Shown: positions 8,764 through 19,521, numbered from the stretch's first letter. The stretch: DNA of 64,000 nt from Desulfoluna spongiiphila (GCF_900101345.1 NZ_FMUX01000005.1:186001-250000); one strand, 5' to 3'. Made by a program: numbers and translations. The notes: generated from the letters alone by a model not told the origin.

Positions 8764-9329
8764 GGGGGTGTCCTTTTCTTGGGTGGCGGGGTCTGGTGAT
8801 GGGTCAAAGAGCCGAGGTGTCTGTGGCATGCCGTGGTGCCCGGGAAACGAAACATGTGGCGGTGTTTGTGGTTAGTGAGAGAAACATTGTTGTGTGTTGT
8901 GATGGGTGTATTTTTTTAGCAAAGGCATCCTGTTCTGTCAATGCATTGCGGGCAGGGCCGTGATACCGGGTGACAGCGCTTTCATGGAGGGCATCGGCAT
9001 CTTTTGAGGTAGGTTTCTCACCGCAACTTGATTCTCAGGTTGTCCTCGGGTAAGATGTAACTCTGTTCAACCACAGGGATTTTGGCGGTACCTTTCGGGT
9101 GTGGCCTCCCTGGCATCGCGTGCCCATGTTTACTCCTTCTTATGTCTCGCCAGTGTTTCCCTTCAGGCGGGCGCGCACAGATATCCCCCCCGGGGCAACA
9201 TACATGCTCCTTCATCGACGCCTCATTACGGCGCTTTTTCCTGTGCATGTGCCGTTTTTTCCGGACGTGCCCTTGGCCTTCGGGAAGGGACGGCTCCTGT
9301 TCGATCACCACCAACCAAGGAGATGATGC
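8764..9329. other. Intergenic region without a supportable gene
   Basis: The 566 bp separate the divergent phosphatase and dihydroorotate-dehydrogenase-like genes. Several overlapping short open frames exist in many phases, but none has a ribosome-binding site or recognisable protein. The region presumably holds promoters for both flanking genes. I could not assign convincing -35/-10 boxes. Confidence 0.5.
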
Positions 9330-10358
9330 ATGGATACGTCCACCTCGTATCTGGGAATGTCGATCAAGAACCCTATTATCGTGGGCAGTTCCGGATTGTC
9401 CGGCACCGTGGAAGGGGTCAGGCGCCTTGCAGAAAACGGTGCAGGGGCCGTGGTGCTGAAATCCCTTTTTCAGGAAGAGATCAACCTTGAAAGCGACAAG
9501 GTGATTCGGGACACCAAGGCCGCGGATGCCTCGGTTAAGTATTTTGACTACGATGGTCGAAAAAATCCCATTGAGTTTTACGGGTACAAGGTGCGTGAAG
9601 ACAACCTGAACAGGTACACCACCTTGATCCGTGAGTCCAAGGCGGCCGTGGACATTCCCGTCATTGCCAGCATCAACTGCTATTCAGACTCCCTGGAGTG
9701 GATCGCCTTTGCCCGGGAGCTGGAGAGAGCCGGAGCCGATGCCCTTGAACTCAACATGTTTTTCCCCCCAACCCAGTTCAGCCAGGGTCGCAAGGACAAA
9801 GAGGAACTCTACTTTAAGATCATAGAAAAAATCCTGGGGGTCGTGACCATTCCGGTGGTACTCAAGATCTCCCACTATTTTACCGATCTCGGGCCGATGA
9901 TCCAGAAACTCTCCCGCACGGGGGTTCACGGTCTGGTGCTCTTCAATCGGTTTTTCAGCCCCGGGGTGGACATTAAAAAGGTCGAAGTGGTTCCCTCTTA
10001 TCTGTTCAGCACGCCCTCGGAGATGGCCCTGTCCCTTCGCTGGATCGCCATCATGGCCGAAAAGGTGGATTGCTCCCTGGTGGCCTCCACGGGTGTCCAC
10101 GACGGCGAAGGGGTGGTCAAGCAGATCCTGGCCGGAGCCGACGTGGTGCAGGTGGTATCGACCCTCTACAAAAACGGGGTCAAGCACCTGGGGGTGATGA
10201 TCGAGGAGCTGGAGACGTGGATGGGCAGCAAAGGGATACAAACCATCGCCGATTTTAGAGGGCGGCTTTCCCAGGAGAAGAGCAGCGACCCATCGGTCTA
10301 CGAGCGGGCCCAGTTTATGAAGTACTACGCGGATAAGAAACGGCTGACCGTGAGGTAA
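9330..10358 (+). CDS. Dihydroorotate dehydrogenase-like flavoprotein
   Basis: The 342-residue protein is a TIM-barrel enzyme of the DHODH-like group. It begins with a SYLGMSIKNPIIVGSSGLSG segment typical of class 1 PyrD, has INCYSDSLEWIAFAREL and LELNMFFPP (substrate/FMN side), and ends with ASTGVHDGEGVVKQILAGAD, which matches the phosphate-binding end of FMN barrels. The start has AAGGAG eight bases upstream. Proteins of this type are annotated dihydroorotate dehydrogenase-like and often stand alone, away from pyr genes, as here. The native reaction is unknown, and true PyrD activity should not be assumed because the Cys/Ser catalytic base loop is not clearly conserved. Confidence 0.8.
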   Translation: MDTSTSYLGMSIKNPIIVGSSGLSGTVEGVRRLAENGAGAVVLKSLFQEEINLESDKVIRDTKAADASVKYFDYDGRKNPIEFYGYKVREDNLNRYTTLIRESKAAVDIPVIASINCYSDSLEWIAFARELERAGADALELNMFFPPTQFSQGRKDKEELYFKIIEKILGVVTIPVVLKISHYFTDLGPMIQKLSRTGVHGLVLFNRFFSPGVDIKKVEVVPSYLFSTPSEMALSLRWIAIMAEKVDCSLVASTGVHDGEGVVKQILAGADVVQVVSTLYKNGVKHLGVMIEELETWMGSKGIQTIADFRGRLSQEKSSDPSVYERAQFMKYYADKKRLTVR

Positions 10359-10694
10359 GGGTCGGTACAAAACATACAATAGCGATGCCGCCAGCCTGGC
10401 GGGCATCGGTGTGTGGTTGGGGATTCTATCTGCCAAAAGGGCTGAACACGGGGGAAATTGAGGAAAGATCGGTTGCCTGACTGATCTGTGACCATGCGGG
10501 ATGTGCGATTGCTACAGATTTCCTGTGGTTGCATGAACCTTCCAAAATCAGGGGACTTTTTCCTTGACCCCCGTGCATTGTTTGGCATACGCCATTTCTA
10601 AGATCAGGTTTTTTGTATTTAAAAAATGCGCAATACGAAATCCTGACGCATTGTTTTGATGCGTTCGTTAATTCATCAAACAGGAAGATGCGAT
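10359..10694. other. Intergenic region with a hairpin at 10382-10407
   Basis: CGATGCCGCCA and TGGCGGGCATCG at 10382-10407 form a strong stem with a three-base loop just after the upstream stop codon. No long T-run follows, so it could be a weak terminator or mRNA 3' end. The remaining roughly 285 bp up to gdhA hold no supportable gene and likely include its promoter. Confidence 0.45.
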
Positions 10695-12023
10695 ATGCCA
10701 GACATTTTAGAGGTCGTAAAGAGCAGAGACCCTCACCAACCCGAGTTCCTCCAGGCCGTAACCGAGGTGGTGGAATCGGTGGCCCCCGTCCTTGAGCAGA
10801 ACCCCGAGTATCGCAGGCACAATGTGCTGGAGCGCATTGTGGAGCCCGAGCGGGTGATCATGTTTCGTGTGCCCTGGGTGGACGACGACGGGCAGGTCCA
10901 GGTTAACCGTGCGTTCCGCGTCCAGATGAACAGTGCCATCGGTCCGTACAAGGGCGGGTGCAGGTTTCACCCCTCCGTGAACCTTGGTATTTTAAAATTC
11001 CTTGCCTTTGAACAGGTCTTTAAAAATGCCCTGACCACCCTGCCCATGGGCGGGGGAAAAGCCGGTTCCGACTTCGACCCCAAAGGCAAATCGGACAACG
11101 AGGTGATGCGGTTTTGCCAGAGTTTTATGGCGGAGCTCTTTCGTCATATCGGTCCCAATACCGATGTCCCTGCAGGGGATGTGGGGGTGGGGGCCCGGGA
11201 GGTCGGCTACCTGTTCGGCATGTACAAAAAGCTCACCAACGAGTTTACCGGGGTGCTTACGGGCAAAGCCCTGAACTGGGGCGGCAGCCTGGTGCGTCCG
11301 GAGGCAACGGGGTACGGCGCTGTTTACTTTCTGGAAGAGATGCTCAAGCTTCGGGACCAGACCATGGAGGGCAAGGTCGTCACCATCTCCGGGTACGGTA
11401 ATGTCGGGACCTATGCCATCGAGAAGATCAATGAGCTGGGCGGTAAAGTCGTCACCCTTGCAGATGAGTACGGCTACGTCCATGACCCCGAGGGGATCAA
11501 GGGAGAAAAGCTCGCCTTTATGGCTGACCTCTGGACCATCTACCGAAGGCCCGCCAAGGATTATGCCGACAGGTTCGGCTGTGAGTGGGTTCCCGGCAGG
11601 CGACCCTGGGAGGTTCCCTGCGATGTGGCCATGCCCACGGCCCTTGAAAACGAACTGGACCTTTCGGATGCCGAAACCCTCGTGAAGAACGGGTGCCAGG
11701 CCGTGGTGGAGGTGGCCAACATGCCCTGCACCCTGGAGGCGGCCCATTATTTTAAAGAGAAGGGTGTCCTTTTTGCCCCTGCCAAGGCGGCCAACGCCGG
11801 AGGGGTAGCCACCTCGGGCCTTGAGATGAGCCAGAACAGCATGCGCCTCTCCTGGAGCCGTGACGAGGTGGACAGCCGTCTCAAGGGCATCATGAAGAAT
11901 ATCCATGCCACCTGCCTGCATGCCGCCGAACAGTACGGCATGCCCGGCAACTATGTGGCCGGTGCCAATATCGCCGGGTTCATCAAGGTGGTGGATGCCA
12001 TGATTGACCAGGGGGTGGTGTAA
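10695..12023 (+). CDS. gdhA: Glutamate dehydrogenase, hexameric class
   Basis: The 442-residue enzyme interconverts 2-oxoglutarate plus ammonia and glutamate. It shows the substrate-site block GPYKGGCRFHPSVN, the catalytic-lysine motif LPMGGGKAGSDFDPKGKSD, and a Rossmann fold at SGYGNVGTYAIEKINELGGKVV. Its overall pattern matches the NADP-dependent biosynthetic class, as in E. coli GdhA, at the same length. Coenzyme choice was not proven from the sequence. The start is ATG 10695, preceded by AGGAAG. An in-frame ATG lies 39 bases upstream without a good site. It is probably a monocistronic gene for ammonia assimilation. Confidence 0.95.
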   Translation: MPDILEVVKSRDPHQPEFLQAVTEVVESVAPVLEQNPEYRRHNVLERIVEPERVIMFRVPWVDDDGQVQVNRAFRVQMNSAIGPYKGGCRFHPSVNLGILKFLAFEQVFKNALTTLPMGGGKAGSDFDPKGKSDNEVMRFCQSFMAELFRHIGPNTDVPAGDVGVGAREVGYLFGMYKKLTNEFTGVLTGKALNWGGSLVRPEATGYGAVYFLEEMLKLRDQTMEGKVVTISGYGNVGTYAIEKINELGGKVVTLADEYGYVHDPEGIKGEKLAFMADLWTIYRRPAKDYADRFGCEWVPGRRPWEVPCDVAMPTALENELDLSDAETLVKNGCQAVVEVANMPCTLEAAHYFKEKGVLFAPAKAANAGGVATSGLEMSQNSMRLSWSRDEVDSRLKGIMKNIHATCLHAAEQYGMPGNYVAGANIAGFIKVVDAMIDQGVV

Positions 12024-12282
12024 GCCACCTGAATACGATACAACGCCTTGCCATCTTTCTGAACTGAAAGCAGGTGGTGCGGAACCGGGCGATCCGATTT
12101 GTTGAGCCCTTTCCGCACCCCCTGCATCGTTTGTCCTGCCTTTTTCCCCTGACCAGCACGCCGAGCCAGACACATTACCAGCTTCCTGCCTGACGGCCCG
12201 ACATTTTCGGCCGTCCCTGTGGCCACTCTTTGGATACGCCATGGCCCCCTGTGGGTGCCGTTTTCCTCCAACCGAGGTGTGT

Positions 12283-14925
12283 ATGCCCTTTAGACGCATC
12301 AAGACGATATCCCGCCGCCTCAAAGGCTCCCTGGCTGCAAAGCAGCTGTTTTATATCCTTATCTTCAGCTTTTTTATCACCTTTGTGGGGACCAGTTTCA
12401 ATCTTTTCCTGGAGTATAAAAAAGACCTGAGCGCCGTGGACGACCAGTTTACCCAGATCAGGGAAGGACACCTGGAGAGCCTTTCGGGGAGCTTGTGGCA
12501 GCTCGATGACCTTCAGATCTCAACCCACCTCAACGACATGCTCACCATGCGGGACCTGATCTATCTGGAAATTCGTGAGAACGGAGAGGTGCTGTTTTCA
12601 GCGGGGCGATTGAAGGAGGGTGAGCAATGGGTGCGAAGAGGGTTTGATATGTTTTTTTCCCACGGGGGCCAGCAGCGACATATCGGGGTCCTTGACGCCT
12701 ATGCTTCCCTTGAAGGGGTCCACCAGCGACTGTTCGAACGCCTCTTTGTCATTCTGGTGACCCAGGCGTTTAAAGTCCTTTTGGTCTCCATGGTTATTCT
12801 TGCGGTGCTTCACCGGGTGGCAACCCGGCACATCTCAGCCATCGCAGGGTACGCCACATCCATACGGCCCCATGAACTGGGCACGCGGCTGGAGCTGCCC
12901 AACCGGGAGGTTGATCCGGAGTACCCGGATGAAATCGACGAACTGGTGTCGGCGTTGAACCAGATGCGGCAGCGCCTGTTCCACGATATGGAGCGGCGCC
13001 AGGCCGTTGAGCACCAACTTGCCCGGAACCGCGCCCTGCTGGATGAAACCCAGAAGCTCAGCAATATCGGGGGCTGGGAATACCATGTGGACGACGAATT
13101 GTTTCTCTGGACCAATCAGCTTTATGAGATCCACGGGCTGGAGGTGGACCCGACCGTGGATCATTTTGAGGTCTCCATTGCCTGCTACAGCAAGGCCGAT
13201 GGGGAAGCGGTGGGCCGGGCGTTTACTGAATGCATCGACAGGGGCCGTCCTTATGATCTGGATTGTGAGATCACCACGTGCAAAGGGGAGAAGAAGTGGA
13301 TTCGCACCACGGGGCGCCCCGTCTTTGAAGGGGACAGGGTGGTCCGGGTGGTGGGCAACATGATGGATATTACGGAGTCCGTCAAGGCCGAGGAGGCTCA
13401 GCGACGCTCCCTCAAAACCCTGATGACCGTTTTGGACAGCGTGGATGCCATCATCTGTGTGTCGGACACCGACACCTTCAGGATCCTTTTTATGAACAAG
13501 GCCATGATCGAGAGTTTCGGGGAGGGGCTCACCGGTCAGGAATATCATGCCCTGTTCATGGCCGGTCGGGAAAAAGCGGGGCCCCCGGGGGTGTCTCCCC
13601 GGGCGGGCATCCCGGACCATGCCGGGGCCCTTGTGTGGGAAAGCCGCAACCAGGCCGGGGCGTTTTACATCAACTACGAACGGAGCATCCAGTGGGTGGA
13701 CGGGCGGCAGGTACGGTTCCACCACGGGGTGGACATCACCCAGATCAAAAAGATGGAGGAGGAGCTGCGCCAGTCCCACAAGATGGAAGCCATCGGTGGG
13801 CTGGCCGGGGGCATCGCCCACGACTTCAACAATATTCTCTCGTCGGTCTTAGGCTACACCGAGCTGGCCTTGGATGACGTCCCGCCGGAAACACGGCTGG
13901 AGGGCTATCTCCAGGAAATTTACTTGGCCGGGACCCGGGCCGTGGCGCTGGTGCGACAGATCCTCACCTTTGCCCGCCAGGGCGACGAGGAGATGGTGGC
14001 CATCCAGGTGAAGCCCATCGTAAACGAGGCCCTGAAGCTGATCCGGTCGTCCATTCCGAGTACGGTGGAGATCACCCGGGATATTGAGAGCGAGTCCCTG
14101 ATTTTCGGAAACGCGACCCAGGTGCACCAGATTCTCATGAATCTGTGCACCAATGCGGCCAGCGCCATGGAAGGGGAGGGCGGGGTTCTGGATGTGAAGC
14201 TCTTTGATACGGCCCTTGGCTACGGGGGCACCCCGGTGCCGGTCTCATTGCTCCCCGGGAATTATCTGAGCCTGAGGGTCGCCGACACGGGCTGCGGGAT
14301 TCCCCCGGAGGTGATGCCGTCCATCTTCGAGCCCTTTTTTACCACCAAGGCCCCGGGTGAAGGCACGGGCATGGGCCTTGCCATGGTCCACGGCATCGTT
14401 AAGAAGTGGGGAGGGGAGATCAAGGTGGAGAACAACACGCCCCGCGGGGCTGTGTTCACCGTGTACCTGCCCATTACCGAGGAGGAGAACGAGCCGTCGG
14501 AACCGCTTCCGGAGGACGACACCCTGCCCACGGGGGGGGAGCGGGTCCTGGTGGTGGATGACGAACCTGCCATTGCACGGATGATCGGCAAGATCCTGGG
14601 GCGCCTGGGGTACACCGCGGTGATCCGGACCGACAGCGTGGAAGCCCTGGAGCTTTTCCGGTCGGGCCCGGAACACTTTGACCTGGTGATGACGGACATG
14701 ACCATGCCGACCATGACCGGGGATCTGCTGGCAGCAGAGATGCTCCGCATCCGACCGGAGCTTCCGGTGATTCTCTGCACCGGGTACAGCAACAGAGTCA
14801 CCGACGCGGCCCTGGCTGAGATCGGGATCAAGGCGTTTATGACCAAGCCCATTGTCAAAAAGGAGCTGGCGCGTGTTGTCAGAACGCTGCTGGATGAGGC
14901 GGGAAAGGGGGCCGGGTCAACGTGA
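12283..14925 (+). CDS. Membrane hybrid sensor histidine kinase with receiver domain
   Basis: This 880-residue kinase has a first membrane segment at about residues 20-42 and a second near 165-185, enclosing a periplasmic sensor of about 120 residues. A HAMP-like linker, two PAS domains (about 270-380 and 385-500), a HisKA domain with phospho-acceptor in GGIAHDFNN, an HATPase domain (ADTGCGIP, then [13 protein letters not shown]) and a C-terminal receiver (VVDDEP...VMTDMTMP) follow. The HDFNN H-box type typically signals through its own receiver and a separate partner. The start is ATG 12283 with GAGG before it. The second hybrid kinase follows 105 bp downstream and an NtrC-type regulator after that, so the three probably form one signalling locus. 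No stimulus is identified. Confidence 0.88.
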   Translation: MPFRRIKTISRRLKGSLAAKQLFYILIFSFFITFVGTSFNLFLEYKKDLSAVDDQFTQIREGHLESLSGSLWQLDDLQISTHLNDMLTMRDLIYLEIRENGEVLFSAGRLKEGEQWVRRGFDMFFSHGGQQRHIGVLDAYASLEGVHQRLFERLFVILVTQAFKVLLVSMVILAVLHRVATRHISAIAGYATSIRPHELGTRLELPNREVDPEYPDEIDELVSALNQMRQRLFHDMERRQAVEHQLARNRALLDETQKLSNIGGWEYHVDDELFLWTNQLYEIHGLEVDPTVDHFEVSIACYSKADGEAVGRAFTECIDRGRPYDLDCEITTCKGEKKWIRTTGRPVFEGDRVVRVVGNMMDITESVKAEEAQRRSLKTLMTVLDSVDAIICVSDTDTFRILFMNKAMIESFGEGLTGQEYHALFMAGREKAGPPGVSPRAGIPDHAGALVWESRNQAGAFYINYERSIQWVDGRQVRFHHGVDITQIKKMEEELRQSHKMEAIGGLAGGIAHDFNNILSSVLGYTELALDDVPPETRLEGYLQEIYLAGTRAVALVRQILTFARQGDEEMVAIQVKPIVNEALKLIRSSIPSTVEITRDIESESLIFGNATQVHQILMNLCTNAASAMEGEGGVLDVKLFDTALGYGGTPVPVSLLPGNYLSLRVADTGCGIPPEVMPSIFEPFFTTKAPGEGTGMGLAMVHGIVKKWGGEIKVENNTPRGAVFTVYLPITEEENEPSEPLPEDDTLPTGGERVLVVDDEPAIARMIGKILGRLGYTAVIRTDSVEALELFRSGPEHFDLVMTDMTMPTMTGDLLAAEMLRIRPELPVILCTGYSNRVTDAALAEIGIKAFMTKPIVKKELARVVRTLLDEAGKGAGST

Positions 14926-15030
14926 CAGACGACCTTGCCGGGATCGGCTTTTGCTTGACGGTGTTTCTGGTTTCTGACATAGCTTGGGGTGCAGTGTGTC
15001 GTTTTTATACGGTAAATCAGCGGTGGGTGA

Positions 15031-17332
15031 ATGGGATATCAGAGAGTTTTCACGTTTTTGGCCCTGTGGCTCCTTTTTCTGGGCGGACAGGCGGGCGCCA
15101 CGGAGGCAGGGAAGTCGGCCCCGGTTCGTCAGGTGCTGGTTCTGAACTCCTACCACCCGGGGTATGTGTGGGCAGACTCGGTCACAGAGGGTCTACGCTC
15201 GGTGTTTGACGGCCGGGGGAGCTCCCTTCGGGTCAGTTTTGAGTACATGGACACCAAGCGGTATCGTCCCGATGAGATCTTCGAGACCTTGAAAGAGGTG
15301 TACCGGCTGAAATACGGGGCCGTGCGTTTTGATGTGATTGTGGCCGCAGACAACAACGCCCTGAATTTTCTCCTCCAGAACCGCCATGAGCTGTTCCCCG
15401 ACACCCCGGTGGTGTTTTGTGGGATCAACGGCTTTGACGAGTCGATGATCGCCGGTCACACGGGGTACACCGGTGTGGCCGAGGACTACGATCTGGCAGG
15501 CACCCTGGACCTGGCCCTGTCCATGCACCCGTCGACGCGGTATGTGGCTTATGTGAGCGGTGCCTCCACCTCCAGCCGCATCAACCGGAAGCGGCTCCTT
15601 GAGATCATTCCGGCCTACGAAGAACGTGTGGGCTTCATCGATCTCTCCCTGAAATCACTGGATGCGTTGAAGGCATCCCTTGCCACCCTTCCCGACGAGA
15701 CCCTGATTCTTTATCTCTCCTACTACCTGACCCCCGAAGGGGTGAGGCTGACGGTTCCCGAGAGCACCTCCCTTGTGTTCAACCATTCCGGGCGACCGGT
15801 ATACTCTCCCTGGGAGTACACCCTGGGCAGCGGCGTGCTGGGGGGGCGAATGCTCAGTGGTCGCAGGCAGGCCGAAGAGGCCGCACGCATTGCCCTTCGG
15901 ATCTTAAGCGGCGAGCCTCCTGCGGAGATCCCCGTTATTCGCCACAGCTCCATCCAGCCCATCTTCGATTACCGAATCCTTCGCCATTTTTCCATTTCCC
16001 ACAACTCCCTTCCCAAGGGAAGCCTGATCCGTAACGAGCCGGTGACGGTCTATTACCAGTACAAATACGTCATCTGGGCCACCCTGATCTTTCTTGTGTA
16101 CCAGTCCGTCACCATTGCGGTGCTCATGCGGATCATCGCGCGGCGCAAGAGGGCGGAGGCCCGGGAGAAAAAACTGGAGGCGCAGTTGCGCCAGTCCCAC
16201 AAAATGGCGGCCATCGGCACCTTTGCAGGGGGCATTGCCCATGACTTCAACAACATCCTGGGGGGGCATCACCACCTGCACGGAGCTGGCCGTGGAAGAG
16301 GTGGGGGAAGAGGGACCCGCATACGAAGACCTGACCCATGTGCTCAAGGCGGCACAGCGGGGCAAGAGCCTGGTACGCCAGATCCTGGCCTTCAGCCGGG
16401 ACAAGGATCAGGAGAAGCAGCCCGTTCAGATGAAGCAGCTGCTCAAAGAGTGCAGCCAGCTCCTGAAAAGCTCCATTCCGGCTACCATCGATGTCCGCCT
16501 CGATCTCCAGGCCGAGTCCGGCCTGGTGCTTGCCGACCCCACCCAGATCCACCAGGTGATCATGAACCTGTGCACCAACGCCAGCCATGCCGTGGAAAAC
16601 CAGAAGGGCCTCATTGAGATTACCCTGGATTCGGTGGACCTGGACAGGAACGTGGCCCTTATCCACCCGGACCTTTCCCCGGGGCGCTACTCGCGCCTCA
16701 GCGTCCGGGACAACGGAAAGGGGATTCCTCCAGACGACATGGATCGGATTTTTGACCCTTTTTTCAGTACCAGGAAAGAGCGGGGTGGCACCGGCTTAGG
16801 GCTCTCCATGTCCCACGGCATTGTCAAGCGGCACCAGGGGGCCATCACCGTGGCGAGCCACCCCGGTCGGGGGACCATTTTTTCCGTGTACCTTCCCTGT
16901 GCCCACGGCACGGAGCCGATGAAAGCCGGGGCTGAAGTACCCTTGGAGCGAAAGGGCAAGGAGAGGATCCTTCTGGTGGATGACGACGAACAGATGATCT
17001 ACGGCACCGAGAAAATGCTGTGCCGTATGGGCTACGAGGTGGTGGCCCATACCGGGAGCCTGGCCGCGTTGAAGGCCGTCCGCACGGATCCCGGCGGGTT
17101 TGACCTGGTGATGACCGATCACATGATGCCCTATCTCAACGGCATGGAGCTGGCAAATGAGATCCGGGCCCTCTGCCCGGAGATGCCCATTATCCTGTAC
17201 AGCGGCTACCAGGACGGCACGGTGGACATCACCCCGGGGCTCCTTGAACGCCACGGCATCCTGGCCTTCATGAGAAAACCCTTTAACCGGGCAGAGCTTG
17301 CAAAGACCATCCGTAATGTGCTGGTTGCGTGA
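15031..17332 (+). pseudogene. Hybrid sensor kinase with ABC-substrate-binding-like sensor, frameshifted in a G7 tract
   Basis: The frame from ATG 15031 encodes a signal peptide, an extracytoplasmic domain of the ABC_sub_bind type (starting RQVLVLNSYHPGYVWAD), a membrane segment near residue 345, and a HisKA start [13 protein letters not shown]. At the seven Gs at 16260-16266 the kinase frame moves: the original frame then runs through nonsense to 16617. Another frame continues perfectly with [16 protein letters not shown], an HATPase domain (NGKGIPPDDMDRIFDPFFSTR, GGTGLGLSMSHGIV) and a receiver (LLVDDDEQ...VMTDHMMP) to 17332. Removing one G would restore a roughly 766-residue hybrid kinase. 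A real mutation, phase-variable tract, translational slippage or homopolymer sequencing error are all possible. It lies between another hybrid kinase gene and an NtrC-type regulator gene. Confidence 0.82.
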
Positions 17333-17452
17333 TATGGGTGCATACTGCAATTCGAACAGTCACGTCTTTGTAACTATCTAGTTTATGCCTTCTATGGCTA
17401 AAGTCGGATGAACGACAGGGGCAAGAGGGCTCAGAGTAAAAACCAAGAAGAT

Positions 17453-17486
17453 GCCTCCGGCGGCAAGGTGTGCCACCTTGAAAGCT
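17453..17486 (-). repeat. Partial intergenic repeat (GCCTCCGGCGG end plus AAGGTG hairpin)
   Basis: GCCTCCGGCGG is followed by CAAGGTG-TGC-CACCTTG and AAAGC, the end module of the repeat family without the GAGGAACGA-loop hairpin. It lies 41 bp upstream of the NtrC-type regulator start. Confidence 0.65.
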
Positions 17487-17527
17487 GAATAGTAATATAT
17501 TTTTTAAAGATCAGAGGTGATGTACCC

Positions 17528-18934
17528 ATGGCAACGGTCCTGATTGTGGATGATGATGAAACCCTCTGTTACTCCCTTTCCAGGGTGATAACGGCCAAGG
17601 GGCACCTGGCAGTGACGGCGAAGACCCTGACGGAGGGCCTCGACAAGGCCCGGCAGGCCTCCTTTGATGCGGTGTTTCTCGATGTGCGGCTGCCCGACGG
17701 GAACGGCCTGGAGGCCATCTCCGAGCTGGAGCAGATGCCCTCCTCTCCGGAGGTGATCATCATGACCGGCCTGGGAGACCCGGACGGGGCAGAGCTGGCC
17801 ATGATCAACGGGGCGTGGGACTACCTTGAAAAGACCTCCTCCACCCGGGAGATCTCCCTCACCCTTGCCCGAGCCCTTCAGTACCGGGAGGAGAAAAAGA
17901 GCGCCGCGGCTTCGGCGCCCGTGGTCTCCCTGGTGCGGGAGGGTATCATCGGGAGCAGCCCCGGGATCAAGGGCTGCCTGGACCTGGTGGCCCGGTCGGC
18001 GGTGAGCGACGCCAATATCCTGATCACAGGGGAGACGGGGACGGGCAAGGAGCTCTTTGCCCGGGCCGTGCATGAAAACAGCGCTCGCAAAAAGGGACCC
18101 TTTGTCATCGTGGATTGTGCCTCCATTCCGGAGACCCTGGTGGAGAGTCTGCTCTTCGGACACAACAAAGGGGCCTTTACCGGAGCGGAGCGGGCGCGCA
18201 CCGGCCTTATCGTGGAAGCCCACGGGGGCACCCTTTTCCTGGACGAGGTGGGGGAGCTGCCCATGGCCCTTCAAAAGGCGTTTTTACGGGTACTTCAGGA
18301 GCGTACCGTGCGCCCCCTGGGGAGCCGGCATGAGGTGGAGAGCCACTTTCGCCTGGTGGCCGCCACCAACCGGAACCTTGAGGCCATGGTGGACGAGGGG
18401 ACGTTCAGGAAGGACCTTTTGTATCGTATCCAGTCCTTTACCATGGAGCTGCCCGCCTTAAGGGACCGCACGTCAGACGTCAAAGAGATTGCGGCCTATC
18501 ACATTCACCGGTTCTGCGATCGCTACGGCATGGATTACAAAGGGGTCTCCGCCGATTTTTACGGTACCCTGGAGGCCCATGCCTGGCCGGGCAATGTGCG
18601 GGAGCTGGTGAACATCCTTGATCAGGCCCTGATCTCGGCACGGCATGAATCCACCCTGTTTCCAAAGCACCTGCCGCCCCGCCTGAGGGCCCGGGTGGCC
18701 CGGGCCAGGCTCGGCTCGGCACCCCGGGATGACGAGAGCCCTCAAAACGGTTACAGCCTGGATGAGATGCCGACCCTGCAGGATTATCGCGATGCCGTGA
18801 GCCGGGAGGCGGAAAAGCGGTACCTTGATGACCTGATGCGGGTCACCGCCGGAAACGTCAAAAAGGCCTGCGATCTGGCAGGTCTTTCCAAATCCCGCCT
18901 TTATGCCCTGTTGAAGCAGCACGGGCTAAAGTGA
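17528..18934 (+). CDS. Sigma-54-dependent response regulator, NtrC family
   Basis: The 468-residue regulator has an N-terminal receiver (VDDDETL, phospho-Asp in FLDVRLPDG near residue 55), an AAA+ domain with GETGTGKE, the sigma-54 loop GAFTGAE, Walker B LFLDEVGELP, and a Fis-type HTH at the C-terminus (VKKACDLAGLSKSRLYALLKQ). It activates sigma-54 promoters when phosphorylated. It follows two hybrid kinase genes, which are candidate partners. The malic enzyme/2-hydroxycarboxylate transporter genes start 590 bp downstream on the same strand, so malate uptake is a plausible but unproven target. GAGGTGATGTACCC precedes the ATG. Confidence 0.9.
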   Translation: MATVLIVDDDETLCYSLSRVITAKGHLAVTAKTLTEGLDKARQASFDAVFLDVRLPDGNGLEAISELEQMPSSPEVIIMTGLGDPDGAELAMINGAWDYLEKTSSTREISLTLARALQYREEKKSAAASAPVVSLVREGIIGSSPGIKGCLDLVARSAVSDANILITGETGTGKELFARAVHENSARKKGPFVIVDCASIPETLVESLLFGHNKGAFTGAERARTGLIVEAHGGTLFLDEVGELPMALQKAFLRVLQERTVRPLGSRHEVESHFRLVAATNRNLEAMVDEGTFRKDLLYRIQSFTMELPALRDRTSDVKEIAAYHIHRFCDRYGMDYKGVSADFYGTLEAHAWPGNVRELVNILDQALISARHESTLFPKHLPPRLRARVARARLGSAPRDDESPQNGYSLDEMPTLQDYRDAVSREAEKRYLDDLMRVTAGNVKKACDLAGLSKSRLYALLKQHGLK

Positions 18935-18986
18935 AGGCAGGTGACAGACCGTAGATGAAAGGTTAATACGTCACTGTTCAGCGTAT

Positions 18987-19118
18987 GCCTCCGGCGGCCC
19001 TGCCGGGGGCCAAACGTTTAAACAGGTCTTAAATACGGATGTGTTTTGACCCGAGGAACGAGGGGGCAAAGCGCATTCGTAACCCGCTTTCAAGGTGGCT
19101 CACCTTGCCGCCGGAGGC
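18987..19118 (+). repeat. Composite intergenic repeat bounded by inverted GCCTCCGGCGG ends, copy 3
   Basis: GCCTCCGGCGG at 18987 and CCGCCGGAGGC ending at 19118 bound 132 bp. The left part (GCCCTGCCGGGGGCCAAACG) matches fragments at 22230-22269 and 34737-34776. The right part (19035-19118) is a full GAGGAACGA-loop unit with arms ACGGATGTG.../...GCGCATTCGT, then AAGGTGGCTCACCTT and CCGCCGGAGGC followed by seven Ts. Confidence 0.8.
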
Positions 19119-19159
19119 TCTTTTTTTGGGGGCTGAATAGTCGCGTAAATACAGTGCTT

Positions 19160-19382
19160 TTTGCATCCCTGAGCCCATGCACCTGGCCGGAAAGCCCTCG
19201 GCCTGTAGGGTGCACTCTGTGCACCATGTTCGGGTATCGGGGCGTTCGGATTTATCCGGGCATGGGAGAAGCACCAGGCCGTCACGTTGGTTCCCGTCTA
19301 TCCCCCCTCCCTCATTCCTGCCCCCCGGGAAAAAGTCCTGCCCAGCAGGAAAAAGCCCGCTTTTCTGAAAAGCGGGTTTTTT
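19160..19382 (+). ncRNA. Candidate structured RNA or leader ending in a terminator
   Basis: The stretch has nested complementarity: CCCATGC (19174-19180) with GCATGGG (19260-19266), TGCACC (19178-19183) with GGTGCA (19209-19214), GGCCG with CGGCC (19185-19203), GTGCAC-TCT-GTGCAC, and CGGAT-TT-ATCCG. It ends in a clean terminator at 19355-19382 (CCCGCTTTT, CTG, AAAAGCGGG then Ts). No protein gene precedes that terminator on this strand. It could be a stand-alone small RNA; the CCCTGAGCC and GAGAAGC blocks faintly recall 6S RNA. Alternatively it could be a cis leader of the malic enzyme gene 140 bp further on. The class is not recognised. Confidence 0.35.
19355..19382 (+). terminator. Rho-independent terminator upstream of the first malic enzyme gene
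   Basis: CCCGCTTTT and AAAAGCGGG pair around a short loop and are followed by TTTTTT. It stands 140 bp before the malic enzyme start and ends the candidate structured RNA. Confidence 0.8.
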
Positions 19383-19521
19383 GCGTTTGGTGCCTAATTT
19401 ATCGAATATATGCCGCATCTAAAAAAACGGGCCTGCTGGTACGGGGGCTGCAATACATCCTGGCACATGACGCATTCGCACCATGGAGGTGCAGGATGAA
19501 CCGGAGGGGAAGGATATCAGG

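Noticed and set aside
9082-9490. Three overlapping frames before the DHODH-like gene
   Set aside because: They overlap each other and the start of the real gene and show no ribosome sites or similarity. The region was left as non-coding.
19160-19382. Cobalamin, glycine, c-di-GMP or SRP RNA
   Set aside because: The conserved cores of these classes were looked for on both strands and not found. Only a weak resemblance to 6S RNA remained.
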